DNA of 64,000 nucleotides from Actinomyces ruminicola. GTDB lineage: Bacteria > Actinomycetota > Actinomycetes > Actinomycetales > Actinomycetaceae. The notes beneath the pieces are model-generated. The model saw only the letters and a program-made list of their open reading frames with translations. It did no database searches and had not been told where the DNA came from. Location of the stretch: the NCBI RefSeq assembly GCF_900103885.1, contig NZ_FNIM01000003.1, positions 117,421-181,420 on the forward strand, in the 5' to 3' direction. Below are positions 7,729 to 16,639 of this stretch, one piece after another. The translations under genes and the position numbers were made by a program. Each line of letters begins with the position of its first letter. Position 1 is the first letter of the stretch.

Positions 7729-9219
7729 ATGAGGCCTCATGTTCCGGGACGGGACTCAGAATTCAACCCCGCGTTCAGCCCCGCGGGTGCGGCGGACGGC
7801 GGTGCCACCGTCGCCCCGCGCGGCAAGCTGCTCACCTGGCCGGTGGTGGCCTGGGGACTGTGGGACTGGGGATCGGCCGCCTTCAATGCGGTGATCACCA
7901 CCTTCGTCTTCTCCGTCTACCTGACCAGTTCCGACTTCGGCGACCCCACCGCCAACCAGTCGGCGCTCTCGGTGGGGCTGGCAATTGCGGGTGCCTGCAT
8001 CGCGCTGCTGGCTCCAGTCACCGGGCAGCGCTCCGACCGTGCCGGGCGCAGTGTGTTCTGGCTGGGTGCGTACACGGCGGTGGTGGTCGCCGTCAGCGCG
8101 GCCATGTACTTCGTGCTGCCCGAGCCCGGCTACCTGTGGTTGGGCGTGACGCTGCTCGGCGTGGGCAACGTGTTCTTCGAGCTGGCCTCCGTCAACTACA
8201 ACGGCCTGCTGGCCCGCCTGGCCACCAAGGACCGGGTCGGTGCCGTCTCCGGGCTCGGCTGGGGTATGGGGTACCTCGGCGGGATCGTGCTGCTGCTGAT
8301 CCTGTACGTCGGCTTCATCAACCCGGAGGTCGGCTGGTTCGGGGTGACGGATGACAACCGCCTGGATATACGCGTGTCCATGCTGGTGTCCGCCGGCTGG
8401 TTCGGCCTGTGCGCGATTCCGGTGCTGGTCACCCAGTCGGGCAAGCGGGCCTGGCGGCGCTGGGCGGCCATCGAGGAGGCGGAGGGCGATGACGCCCGCG
8501 CGCTCGCTGGATTGGAGAACGAGCCCACCGACCCCATCCAGGCGCCGCCGCGGATCATGCGGCACGAGTCCCTGGCGGCCTCATACAGGCACCTGTGGCG
8601 CACACTCGTGGGCCTTTACCGCACCCACCCGGAGGTGCTGTGGTTCCTGCTGGCGGCAGCCGTCTTCCGTGACGGGCTCGCCGGGGTGTTCACCTATGGC
8701 GGGATCATTGCTCAGAACACCTTCGGCTTCTCCTCGGGGGACGTGATCGTCTTTGCGGTGGCGGCCAATGTGGTGGCCGGGGTGGCAACCATCGCCGCCG
8801 GTCGGCTGGATGACCTGCTCGGGCCGCGCCGGGTGATCCTGGGAGCGTTGGTGGTGCTGGTGGGGGCCGGAACGGCGGTGTTCTTCCTCCATTCGGCGGG
8901 GGCGAGGATCTTCTGGGTGCTCGGACTGGTGCTGTCAGGCTGCGTGGGACCGGCACAGTCCGCCGCCCGTTCCTACTTGGCGCGGCTGGCGCCAGAGGGA
9001 CGCGAGGGTGAGATCTTCGGCCTGTACGCCACCACCGGGCGGGCGGTGTCCTTCATGGCGCCGGCGATGTACGGCGCCAGCATCTGGGTCGGCACCCGGG
9101 TGGTCGGCGGTGGCGCCGGCTACTGGGGCATTCTCGGGATCGTGGCGGTGCTCGGCGTCGGGCTGCTGCTGATGCTGCGGGTCAAGGACCCCGTCGGCCG
9201 CATCACCGTCGTCGAGTAG
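7729..9219 (+). CDS. MFS transporter of the Atg22/UMF1 type
   Basis: A 496-residue membrane protein with about 12 predicted hydrophobic helices and a long cytoplasmic loop at residues 240-285. The start of the membrane region (WGLWDWGSAAFNAVITTFVFSVYLT) and the motif GQRSDRAGR after the second helix are typical of UMF1/Atg22-like major facilitator proteins. The substrate cannot be read from sequence; some relatives are thought to export amino acids. The first 35 residues are hydrophilic. It is 10 bp behind ispD and probably co-transcribed with carD-ispD. Repeat copy B and a hairpin follow. Confidence 0.85.
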   Translation: MRPHVPGRDSEFNPAFSPAGAADGGATVAPRGKLLTWPVVAWGLWDWGSAAFNAVITTFVFSVYLTSSDFGDPTANQSALSVGLAIAGACIALLAPVTGQRSDRAGRSVFWLGAYTAVVVAVSAAMYFVLPEPGYLWLGVTLLGVGNVFFELASVNYNGLLARLATKDRVGAVSGLGWGMGYLGGIVLLLILYVGFINPEVGWFGVTDDNRLDIRVSMLVSAGWFGLCAIPVLVTQSGKRAWRRWAAIEEAEGDDARALAGLENEPTDPIQAPPRIMRHESLAASYRHLWRTLVGLYRTHPEVLWFLLAAAVFRDGLAGVFTYGGIIAQNTFGFSSGDVIVFAVAANVVAGVATIAAGRLDDLLGPRRVILGALVVLVGAGTAVFFLHSAGARIFWVLGLVLSGCVGPAQSAARSYLARLAPEGREGEIFGLYATTGRAVSFMAPAMYGASIWVGTRVVGGGAGYWGILGIVAVLGVGLLLMLRVKDPVGRITVVE

Positions 9220-9252
9220 TAGCCGAGCGGGGCGCGGCAGGTGAGCCGCAGG

Positions 9253-9290
9253 GGGTGTGGCGGAGCGGCAGGGGTGTGGCGGAGCGGCAG
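9253..9290. repeat. Short tandem repeat, 2 x 19 bp
   Basis: The 19-bp unit GGGTGTGGCGGAGCGGCAG occurs twice head to tail, flanked by two GTGAGCCGCAGG blocks at 9241 and 9295. It lies between the MFS stop codon and repeat copy B. No function is evident. Confidence 0.7.
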
Positions 9291-9313
9291 GCGGGTGAGC
9301 CGCAGGTCCCTCT

Positions 9314-9373
9314 CGCCGAGATCGGTAGAAGTTACGTACCCAAATCGGTAGAAGTTACGTGCCCAAATCGGTC
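9314..9373 (+). repeat. Dispersed 23-bp-period repeat, copy B
   Basis: Two full units and a half unit in the plus orientation, 95 bp after the stop of the plus-strand MFS gene. The second and third units have CCAAATCGG in place of CGAGATCGG. The terminal half unit also serves as the left arm of the hairpin at 9361-9410. Confidence 0.88.
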
Positions 9374-9410
9374 TGCTGTGCGCGGGCGGGTACGGCAGAC
9401 CGATTCGGGC
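9361..9410. terminator. Hairpin formed with the end of repeat copy B
   Basis: The last half unit (9361-9376) pairs with 9395-9410 over 16 positions with one mismatch; the central 11 bp (AATCGGTCTGC/GCAGACCGATT) are perfect. It lies between the convergent MFS and OsmC genes and probably terminates one or both. Confidence 0.65.
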
Positions 9411-9463
9411 ACGCGCTCGACGGCGTGAGTGCTCAGCTCTGATGGCTGAACGCGCGACAGGCC

Positions 9464-9901
9464 CTAGTCGTCGGAGACGGTGACGGTCACCGGAATGTTG
9501 CCGCGGGTGGCGTTGGAGTAGGGACACACTTGGTGAGCGGCCTCGGCCAGCGCCTGAGCGGCGTCGTGTGGCTGCGCGGGGATTACGACCTCCAGCTCGA
9601 CGGCGAGGCCGAAACCGCCCGCACCATTCGAGCCGATGGAGACCCGGGCGCCTACGCTGGAGTCGCCCAACTCGGCCTTCTGAGACCGGGCGACCACCTG
9701 CAGGGCGGAGTGGAAGCAGGCTGCGTAGCCGGCTGCGAACAGCTCCTCGGGGTTGGGCAGGTTGGCGCCGGAGCCGCCCATCTCCTTCGGCACGGCCAGG
9801 TCGGTGTCGATGCGGCCGGTTGCGGAGGTGACGTGGCCGTTGCGGCCGTCCCCGGTGGCCAGGGCCTCAATCGTGTACAGGGGGTTGGTGAGCTCCGGCA
9901 T
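9464..9901 (-). CDS. ohr: OsmC/Ohr-family organic hydroperoxide resistance protein
   Basis: A 145-residue thiol peroxidase that reduces organic hydroperoxides in the cytoplasm. The first reactive cysteine is in AAGYAACFHSAL (about residue 60) and the second in HQVCPYSNATRGN (about 125), both in family-type contexts. The start N-terminus MPELTNPLYTIEA matches Ohr proteins and is preceded by an AAAGGA site; upstream codons would add an unrelated basic leader. A DUF2218 gene lies upstream on the same strand. No MarR-type OhrR regulator is nearby. Confidence 0.92.
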   Translation of the reverse strand: MPELTNPLYTIEALATGDGRNGHVTSATGRIDTDLAVPKEMGGSGANLPNPEELFAAGYAACFHSALQVVARSQKAELGDSSVGARVSIGSNGAGGFGLAVELEVVIPAQPHDAAQALAEAAHQVCPYSNATRGNIPVTVTVSDD

Positions 9902-9978
9902 GGGGATGTCCTTTCCGGTTGGGTGAACAGGGGCAGATGTGCGCGAGAGTGAAGACCTTCCCGGCACCGTTGGCTAGC

Positions 9979-10437
9979 TTAGTTCAGGTTGCTGGGGCCG
10001 GTGCCTTCGCGCGCGGCCCGGGCCTCGTACTCGCGGCGCATGCGCTCCAGGTCCTCCTTGGTCAGGGGGCCCTGTGCGGTTCCGGCGGAACCGTCGTCGC
10101 GCGTCCAGGAGACGACCAGGCCATCCTCGTAGCCGAAGCGCGCCAGGTGCCGTCCGGCCACGTCCTCCAGGCGCGGCAGCTCCTGCGCGGAGGCCGACAG
10201 GGTCAGGACGAGTGCTCGGTCCTCGCAGGTCAGGTCCGCGACGCCGACCACCGGCCCTTCACGGTTGAAGACCAGGCGACCCGTGGAGGCGGCCTCATCC
10301 CAGGTCGCCTCGAGCTTGTGCGTCATGTGGTTCACGAGACGGCGGCCGTAGTAGGCGGGCCGGTCTGTGTCCACGCGGGCGACCGAGCGGTGGTCGAAAA
10401 CGGGGGCTACGTCTGTAAACGCGAATCCGGCGCTCAT
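9979..10437 (-). CDS. DUF2218 domain protein
   Basis: A 152-residue soluble protein. The sequence through RPAYYGRRLVNHMTHKLEATWD and GRLVFNREGPVVGVADL matches the small DUF2218 family, found in actinobacteria and proteobacteria, sometimes close to siderophore or iron genes. The biochemical role is unknown. The family domain covers residues 15-105. The C-terminal 45 residues are an acidic/basic helix (LTKEDLERMRREYEARAAR). It is on the same strand as ohr, 77 bp upstream of it. Confidence 0.75.
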   Translation of the reverse strand: MSAGFAFTDVAPVFDHRSVARVDTDRPAYYGRRLVNHMTHKLEATWDEAASTGRLVFNREGPVVGVADLTCEDRALVLTLSASAQELPRLEDVAGRHLARFGYEDGLVVSWTRDDGSAGTAQGPLTKEDLERMRREYEARAAREGTGPSNLN

Positions 10438-10507
10438 AAGGACAGGCTAGCCTGAATCGGGACGGAGTGGCCAAGGCTGTATCGCCGACGGCGGATCGGC
10501 CGGCGTC

Positions 10508-12532
10508 CTAGGCGGGGCGGTCCATGTGTGCGGCCGGCCGGTTGCTGAGCCCGATGATCACCGTCTCGGCGCCGCCGGAGTCAGCGGGCGCGGAGGCACC
10601 CGCTCCCCCAGTGGATGCGGAGCGCGAGCACACCAGGGCGATGATGCCGGGCGCCGGCACCAGGTAGCCGTCGTCGCGGTAGCGCGGAGCGGCGGAGGAG
10701 GCATTGTCGGAGTCCTGGATGTCGGCGTAGCTCAGACGGACTGCAGTGGTGTTGTCGGCGCGAAGCACCTCTAGGTCCCTGCCGTCTTCGGTGACGGCGT
10801 CGCCTGAGCAGCTGGCGGTGAGGGTGTCGAGGTAACCGAATCCGTAGGCTTGTTCGGTTAGTTCTTGAACAGTGCCGACCTGCCCGGTGGCGGGATCGAA
10901 GACGACATCGGTGGAGGGGCCCTGAAGGCGTAGGGTCCGGGTGCCGTCGTCGTCTACCGGCGCCGTGAGATCGCCCAGGGCGACCGCAGGCCCCGCGACC
11001 GCGCCGGACAGGGCGTCGAGGCTGACGGCCTCCAGCGATCGGGTCTTGGAATCCGCGCCCGACTCCTCGAGTTCCTGGTATGCCGCGTCGGGATTGCGGT
11101 AACGCACGCTCCAACCGTCGACGACAACCGGACCGCTCCCGTTCGCGGCGGGGACGAACCCGCCAACAGTGGTGATGGCGGTGAGATCGTCATCGGGGAC
11201 CAGCGTCAACTCGCACCAACCGCTCCGATCGCTTGGGCAGTGCGCGCCGAGGATGAGGGTCGAGTGGCCGCCTTGGAAGAACGACGCGAAGACCGGTTTA
11301 GAAGTGGCGCAGTCCGCATCCCCCGCGCAGGCGGGGAAACGGACTCTCGGCGCGGTGGCCAGGACAGAGCCGTCCTCCAGCGACAGGATGTCCTGATCGA
11401 TCATGACCACGTGGTCGGTGATCTGAACCCGCGCGCGCTGGTCGGCTTGGGGAGGGTAGGTGTACTGGTGCATGTGCTCGAAGGCGACTCGTCCGGTGGC
11501 GGTGTCGATGCCGACGAACAGGGTACGAGTGGGGCCGGCGTCGTAGGCGATGACCAGGTGGGCGCGGTTCGGGCTGAGGGCCGCGTGGCAGGAGGCTCCC
11601 TTGGGGCCGTCGGCGCAGTCGCCGAGCGCGATGGTCTCCGCCGGGCGGGTGTGGACCCAGTCGGTGTAGCCGCTATTGGGATCGAGGCCGAGGACGCCAT
11701 GGTCGGTGACCACAATCGGGGTGAAGCTTCCCGCGATGACGCCCCGGACCGGCTCGTCCGCGGCGAACACCCGCTGCCAGGCGACGTCGTCGTCGAGCGT
11801 CTCGGGGACGGATACCGGGCGGACGGCGGTCAGCCACACGGATCGGGAGGGGAAGGACAGGGCCGGGACCATGACCGCAGAGGTGGCGAGAACGAGCACC
11901 ACGGCGGTGGCGACGAGCGCCGTCGGCGTGGGGCGCAGGCGGCGCCTCAGAGGCAGGCGCACATCCGGGCGCGGCCTGCGTAGCAGGCGCACGAAGATAT
12001 CGGCGGTGACGGTGACGGCGAGCCCCGCGGCGGCGATGGCCAGCGGGAACAGCCCCGGGTAATCCATGCCGATCGCCCGGGACTGGCTCCGCCACAACGC
12101 GCCGAAGCGGAATGCGGCGATGAATGTTGGCAAGGCGGCCAGGAGAATCGCTAGCAGGGTCACGCTCACCACGCGGCGACGGCGGGCGCGCAGGCCGCCG
12201 ATCAAGCCCGCGTAACACGCCCAAGCCACCAGGGCGACGAGAGCGAACAGGGTCAGCATGGGGAGCATCTGATCCACCGCGATCTCGACCATGCCCGGGT
12301 TGATGGAGACCTGGTACGCGGCCCACACGATGCCCCCGAGGGCCAGCAACGCCCCGCCGACGCGCAGCCCGCGCAGGAACTCGGCGACGGCCCGGGACTT
12401 GTCGGCGGTCTCACGGACGGGCGACGGCGGAGGGGGCGCGAACGCCGGGTCAGCGGCGGATCGGGAGCCTGAGGACGCGGGCGGTGCGGTGTTGTCTTCG
12501 GTAGCGTCGGCTGGTTCGGCGGAGGGGCGCAT
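10508..12532 (-). CDS. Membrane protein with extracytoplasmic beta-propeller-like region
   Basis: Unrecognised 674-residue protein. The first 50 residues are Pro/Ala-rich. About five hydrophobic segments follow (roughly residues 55-75, 83-110, 120-142, 157-180, 205-225). The remaining 440 residues are soluble with repeated strand-turn patterns (for example SFTPIVVTDHGVLGLDPNSGYTDW), resembling PQQ/WD-type propellers. Cysteine pairs in this part (CADGPKGASC, CAGDADC, CPSDRSGWC) suggest disulfides outside the cell. Topology and propeller are inferred; no enzyme motif was seen. It is divergent from the MMPL gene. Confidence 0.6.
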   Translation of the reverse strand: MRPSAEPADATEDNTAPPASSGSRSAADPAFAPPPPSPVRETADKSRAVAEFLRGLRVGGALLALGGIVWAAYQVSINPGMVEIAVDQMLPMLTLFALVALVAWACYAGLIGGLRARRRRVVSVTLLAILLAALPTFIAAFRFGALWRSQSRAIGMDYPGLFPLAIAAAGLAVTVTADIFVRLLRRPRPDVRLPLRRRLRPTPTALVATAVVLVLATSAVMVPALSFPSRSVWLTAVRPVSVPETLDDDVAWQRVFAADEPVRGVIAGSFTPIVVTDHGVLGLDPNSGYTDWVHTRPAETIALGDCADGPKGASCHAALSPNRAHLVIAYDAGPTRTLFVGIDTATGRVAFEHMHQYTYPPQADQRARVQITDHVVMIDQDILSLEDGSVLATAPRVRFPACAGDADCATSKPVFASFFQGGHSTLILGAHCPSDRSGWCELTLVPDDDLTAITTVGGFVPAANGSGPVVVDGWSVRYRNPDAAYQELEESGADSKTRSLEAVSLDALSGAVAGPAVALGDLTAPVDDDGTRTLRLQGPSTDVVFDPATGQVGTVQELTEQAYGFGYLDTLTASCSGDAVTEDGRDLEVLRADNTTAVRLSYADIQDSDNASSAAPRYRDDGYLVPAPGIIALVCSRSASTGGAGASAPADSGGAETVIIGLSNRPAAHMDRPA

Positions 12533-12737
12533 TACCCAAGAATGTCAGCCGACGGCGGGTCAGGGGCGTCGGTGCGCGAATAACGACCTCGGTGTACGTT
12601 GCGCGGCCTCGGGGTGGTCGTGGAACGGGCAACAAGGTCGTGCAGTGTCCCCAAGGTCGTGAATTGCCTGTGCTGGACGCGGGCGGTGCGGTGTTGACGC
12701 CACTCCGAGCGCGGATTACGGTGGAAGCGTAAACGAA

Positions 12738-12747
12738 AACGATCGTT
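12738..12747. promoter_or_regulatory. Palindrome upstream of the MMPL gene
   Basis: AACGATCGTT is a perfect 10-bp palindrome in an AT-rich patch 70 bp upstream of the MMPL start. The gap between the divergent membrane protein and MMPL genes (12533-12816) holds no gene. It is a candidate operator for a TetR-like or other dimeric regulator; no such regulator is adjacent. Confidence 0.35.
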
Positions 12748-12816
12748 GTTCTATGGTTGTGCCGGCTCCCGCTCGTCGCACGGAGCCGGCGCGGCCGCCT
12801 CCGTGAAAGGTCCCTC

Positions 12817-15072
12817 ATGTTCAGTCGTATCGGTCGCGCCGTCTCCCACCACCCCGCGAGTTTCGTCATCGGCTGGGTCCTGCTGGTCGCCGTCGCGGTC
12901 TCCCTCGTCTTCCAGGGCTGGGGGGCCGGCGGCCTGTTCCAGAGACTGGCCAGCGGCGACGCCACCACCCCGGACACCGAGTCCAGCGTCGTCGCCGACC
13001 TGACCAGATCCAACGAGGATGCCGGGGAGGTGATTTCGATCGTCGTCGACGGCGTGGATGTGGTTGGCGATCCTGCCGGAGCAGGCCTTGCGGCTACGTC
13101 CGCTCGCGGGAGCCTGGGTGAGCTGGAAGGCGTCGCCTCGGTTACCGACGCCTTTGCGCTGCCCGACCCCACTTCGCAGGAGGCGCGAGCCCTGCTGTCA
13201 ACTGGTGGTGACGGCTACGTCGTGATCGTCACGCTCGACGCCGACCTGTCCGAGCAGGAGGTCGCCTCCGTCTCCGAGCGCGTGGCCGAGACTGCGGAGG
13301 GGGCCTATGTCGACTCCCTGCATACCTACGAGCCGCGCGCCGAGGCGTACGCCGTGTCCTCAGAGCTGATCGGCGACTCGATCGGCGAACTGGTGCAAAG
13401 AGACCTCGCCCAGGGGGAGTCCGTGAGCCTCCCCGTGGCCCTCATCCTGCTGGTGATCATCTTCGGCGGACTGCTCGCGGCAGGGCTCCCCGTTGTCAAC
13501 GCGCTCGCCTCGATAGTCATCGGCATGGCGGCGCTGTGGGGCCTGACCTTCGTCCTCGAAGTACAGTCCTTCATCCTCAACGTCATCTCCATACTCGGCC
13601 TCGCCCTGTCCATCGACTACGGGCTGCTGTTCGTCAGCCGCTACCGCGAGGAAGTGGCCGCACAGCTCGCGAAGGCCGGCCATGGGGCCGCCAAGCGGTC
13701 CGAGGAGCTGCCCGCCGGCGAGCAGATGAAGCAACTGGTGCGCGTCAGTGTCCAACGTACCGTTGCCACCGCCGGGCGCACGGTCTCCTTCTCGGCGCTG
13801 ACGATCGCCTGCTCGATCGCCGGACTGCTGGTGATGAGCTCCTCCATGCTGAAGACGATCGCCACGGGCGCGATTGCCGTGGCGCTGGTGGCGGTGCTGT
13901 GCACCATAACGCTCGTGCCCGCCGTGATCACGCTGCTGGGCGGCCGCCTGGTTCGCCCGAGTGCGCTGAGCCGGGTTCCCGGGGTGGGCCGCGTGCTGCG
14001 CGCCGTCGGCGACTCCTCCTCGGATCACGGCGTATTCAGTCGGCTGTCGCATCGCGTGGTGGCGCACCCGTGGATCGTCATGGCCGCAGTCGCCGCCGTC
14101 CTGGCCGTAATGGTGGCGCCGATCGGGTCGGCGCGCATGCGCACCAACATCATCGAGTACGTGCCGCAGGACGCACCGGTGCGTACCGGCTACAACATCA
14201 TCCAGGACGACTACCCCGCGCTGGCCACGCCCACTATCAGCGTCGTGGCTCAGGCCGGTGCCGACGACGCAAACGGGCTCGTCTCCGCCATCCGGGCACT
14301 GGACGACGTCGCTCGGGTCACCGCCGCGGAGCTTCCCGGGCAGGAAGGCATGACGCTGATCAGCGTCCTCATGGACGTAGAGGACCCGGTCGGCCCGCAG
14401 GCGAGCGACGCCGTCGAGACCATCCGCGGCATGGAACCCGGATATGAGTACTGGGTCGGCGGCGCGGCGGCCCAGCAGGAGGACTTCATCGACTCCATGG
14501 CCGAGCGGGCGCCCTGGGCGGCACTCATCGTCATCACAGCCGTATTCCTGTTGCTGTTCTGCATGACCGGCTCGCTCGTGGTTCCGCTCAAGGCGCTGCT
14601 GATAAACAGCGCCTCGCTGATCGCCGCCCTCGGCGCCACCTCCTGGCTCTTCGAGCATGTCCGCCTCGGCCTGCCGCAGACCCCGGGCCTGCAAACCTTC
14701 GTGGTGGCCTGCCTGATGGCCTTCGGATTCGGGCTGGCCATGGACTATGAGGTGTTCCTGCTGGCCCGCATCAACGAGTACTGGGAGGCCGGTCACGACA
14801 ACGACGACGCCGTTGCCCGTGGCCTCCAGCGCTCGGGGCGCATCATCACCTCGGCCGCGGTGATCATCATTGCGGTGTTCCTCGGCTTCGTCTCGGGCGA
14901 GATGATCGCCATCAAGGAGCTCGGGGTCGGCCTGGCCGTCATGGTCGCGGTGGACGCCACACTGGTGCGGCTGCTACTGGTCCCCGCGACCATGACGGTA
15001 CTCGGCCGTTGGAACTGGTGGGCGCCGGCTCCCCTGGCCCACCTGTACCAGCGCTTCCGTCAGCAGGTCTGA
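12817..15072 (+). CDS. MMPL/RND-family membrane exporter
   Basis: A 751-residue inner-membrane transporter with two repeats. Each repeat has one membrane helix, a large extracytoplasmic domain and a block of five helices. The MMPL signature GLALSIDYGLLFVSRYREE (about 260-278) supplies the proton-relay Asp-Tyr pair, and the second half repeats it as FGLAMDYEVFLLARINEYWE (about 636-655). Relatives export lipids, toxic compounds or siderophores; no substrate can be assigned. The start at 12817 has a GAAAGG site upstream and gives a normal N-terminus. The stop is 8 bp from that of the convergent TIM-barrel gene. Confidence 0.9.
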   Translation: MFSRIGRAVSHHPASFVIGWVLLVAVAVSLVFQGWGAGGLFQRLASGDATTPDTESSVVADLTRSNEDAGEVISIVVDGVDVVGDPAGAGLAATSARGSLGELEGVASVTDAFALPDPTSQEARALLSTGGDGYVVIVTLDADLSEQEVASVSERVAETAEGAYVDSLHTYEPRAEAYAVSSELIGDSIGELVQRDLAQGESVSLPVALILLVIIFGGLLAAGLPVVNALASIVIGMAALWGLTFVLEVQSFILNVISILGLALSIDYGLLFVSRYREEVAAQLAKAGHGAAKRSEELPAGEQMKQLVRVSVQRTVATAGRTVSFSALTIACSIAGLLVMSSSMLKTIATGAIAVALVAVLCTITLVPAVITLLGGRLVRPSALSRVPGVGRVLRAVGDSSSDHGVFSRLSHRVVAHPWIVMAAVAAVLAVMVAPIGSARMRTNIIEYVPQDAPVRTGYNIIQDDYPALATPTISVVAQAGADDANGLVSAIRALDDVARVTAAELPGQEGMTLISVLMDVEDPVGPQASDAVETIRGMEPGYEYWVGGAAAQQEDFIDSMAERAPWAALIVITAVFLLLFCMTGSLVVPLKALLINSASLIAALGATSWLFEHVRLGLPQTPGLQTFVVACLMAFGFGLAMDYEVFLLARINEYWEAGHDNDDAVARGLQRSGRIITSAAVIIIAVFLGFVSGEMIAIKELGVGLAVMVAVDATLVRLLLVPATMTVLGRWNWWAPAPLAHLYQRFRQQV

Positions 15073-15079
15073 GACGCGC

Positions 15080-16081
15080 TCAGCGGTTGTCGAAGTGGGA
15101 GTCGAAGGCGGCCTCGGGCAGGTCGTAGACGTGCTCGCGCGCGAACTTCAGGGCGAGGGGTGCGCCGTGCAGGCGGTCCATGCCGGAGTCCTCCCACTCG
15201 ATCGAGATGGGTCCCTCGTAGCCGATCTGGTTCAGCGTGCGGAAGTAGCCGTCCAGGTCGGCCTCGCCCAGGCCGGCGGAGACGAAGGTCCAGCCGCGGC
15301 GCGGGTCGTCCCAGGGCAGGTGGCTGGACAGGCGGCCGTTGCGCCCGTCGAAGTGGGTCTTGGTGTCCTTGCAGTGGACGTGGTAGATGCGGTCGGCGAA
15401 GTCGGTGAGGAAGACGGCCGGGTCGATCTGCTGCCAGATCATGTGGGAGGGGTCCCAGTTGATGCCGAAGGCCTCGCGGTTGTCGATGGCGTCCAGGGTG
15501 GCCTTGGTGGTCCAGTAGTCGTAGGCGATCTCGCTGGGGTGGACCTCGAGGGCGAACTTGACGCCCTCGGAGTCGAAGACGTCGATGATCGGGTTCCAGC
15601 GGCGGGCGAAGTCCTCGTAGCCGTCGGCGATCACGTCGGCGCCTACCGGCGGGTACATGGCCACGTACTTCCAGATCTTGGAGCCGGTGAAGCCGGTGAC
15701 GACCTTGGCGCCGAGCTTGGCGGCCACCTTGGCGGTGAGCTTGAGCTCCTCGGCGGCGCGGGTGCGCACGCCCTCGGCCTCGCCGTCGCCCCACACCTTG
15801 TCCGACAGCAGGCCGCGGTGACGGAAGTCGATCGGGTCGTCGCAGATGCACTGGCCGGTGGAGTGGTTGGAGATGGCGTAAACGCTCAGGTTGTGGCGTG
15901 CCAGGGTGTCCTTCCACTGCTGGCAGTAGGTGTCGTCCTCGGCGGCGCGGTAGACGTCCAGGTGGTCGCCGGCCACGGGAACCTCCAGGCCGTCGAAGCC
16001 CCACTGCTCCGCCAGGGTGCACACCTCCTCGAACGGCAGATCCACCCACTGGCCGGTGAACAGGTTGATCGGACGCGGCAT
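15080..16081 (-). CDS. Sugar phosphate isomerase/epimerase-family TIM barrel protein
   Basis: A 333-residue AP-endonuclease-2/xylose-isomerase-type barrel. The expected metal ligands are visible in order: Glu in ALEVHPSEI, Asp in NWDPSHM, His in VHCKD and Glu in SIEWEDSG. Members act on sugars, inositols or keto-sugars as isomerases, epimerases, hydratases or lyases, so the reaction is open. In this setting a role on oxidised glycoside intermediates is a reasonable inference. The ATG at 16081 has an AAGGAG site; an in-frame ORF extends 19 residues upstream without one. It does not form part of an obvious operon. Confidence 0.85.
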   Translation of the reverse strand: MPRPINLFTGQWVDLPFEEVCTLAEQWGFDGLEVPVAGDHLDVYRAAEDDTYCQQWKDTLARHNLSVYAISNHSTGQCICDDPIDFRHRGLLSDKVWGDGEAEGVRTRAAEELKLTAKVAAKLGAKVVTGFTGSKIWKYVAMYPPVGADVIADGYEDFARRWNPIIDVFDSEGVKFALEVHPSEIAYDYWTTKATLDAIDNREAFGINWDPSHMIWQQIDPAVFLTDFADRIYHVHCKDTKTHFDGRNGRLSSHLPWDDPRRGWTFVSAGLGEADLDGYFRTLNQIGYEGPISIEWEDSGMDRLHGAPLALKFAREHVYDLPEAAFDSHFDNR

Positions 16082-16300
16082 GATAAAGCTCCTTCGCAGA
16101 CGAACGGTCGTCTGGAGGCTGATGCGGCGGCGTCGCACGACCCGAGCCCCCCGACGCCCACGAAGCTACCGACGCCGGTCCCGCCGCCGACAGGGGCGAT
16201 CACCTGACTTCTGTGCGCACGGTGCAGAAGGCCTGCGTTCTTCACGGTTCATCGGATAGCAGCCCTTCCGCAGAACGAATGTGACCGATATCATGTACGC

Positions 16301-16582
16301 ATGGCTGAGAAGAAGTCCCTGCGCAACCGTTTCCTCAACTGGCTCAAGGCCGATATGCGTTCCACCTCCTTCGTCGGTGGTGACCAGGTGCGGGAGAAGA
16401 CCCGTAAGTACGGCCCCATCGTCGGGGCGTTGTGGGCGTTCAAGTGCTGGGTGGTTGACACCTGGGCCGGCACCGAGCCCTACGGACCCCACAAGGAGTC
16501 GCCGTCCTACATCCCCATGCCGGAGGAGGGTACGGCGAAGCTCTATGACAAGCAGCCCCGGCTCTTGAGGCGACGCAAGTAA
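16301..16582 (+). CDS. Small basic protein of unknown function
   Basis: A 93-residue protein rich in Lys/Arg at both ends (starts MAEKKSLRNRF, ends LLRRRK), with an aromatic stretch GALWAFKCWVVDTWAG at residues 42-57 that could be a short amphipathic helix. No known domain was recognised. It is divergent from the TIM-barrel gene at 15080 and is followed by a bidirectional hairpin. Third-position GC and the clean start support a real gene. Confidence 0.65.
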   Translation: MAEKKSLRNRFLNWLKADMRSTSFVGGDQVREKTRKYGPIVGALWAFKCWVVDTWAGTEPYGPHKESPSYIPMPEEGTAKLYDKQPRLLRRRK

Positions 16583-16596
16583 GACGATGCTCCACG

Positions 16597-16631
16597 ACGG
16601 CGCCCAACCGGGCTGGGAGCCGGGGCGCCGT
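16597..16631. terminator. Bidirectional hairpin between convergent genes
   Basis: ACGGCGCCC (16597-16605) pairs with GGGCGCCGT (16623-16631), between the stop at 16582 (+) and the stop at 16640 (-). Confidence 0.65.
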
Positions 16632-16639
16632 GCGCGGGC

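Noticed and set aside
9314..9373. CRISPR-like array in the 23-bp-period repeat
   Set aside because: Units are contiguous without spacers and occur as 1.5-2.5 units at seven places.
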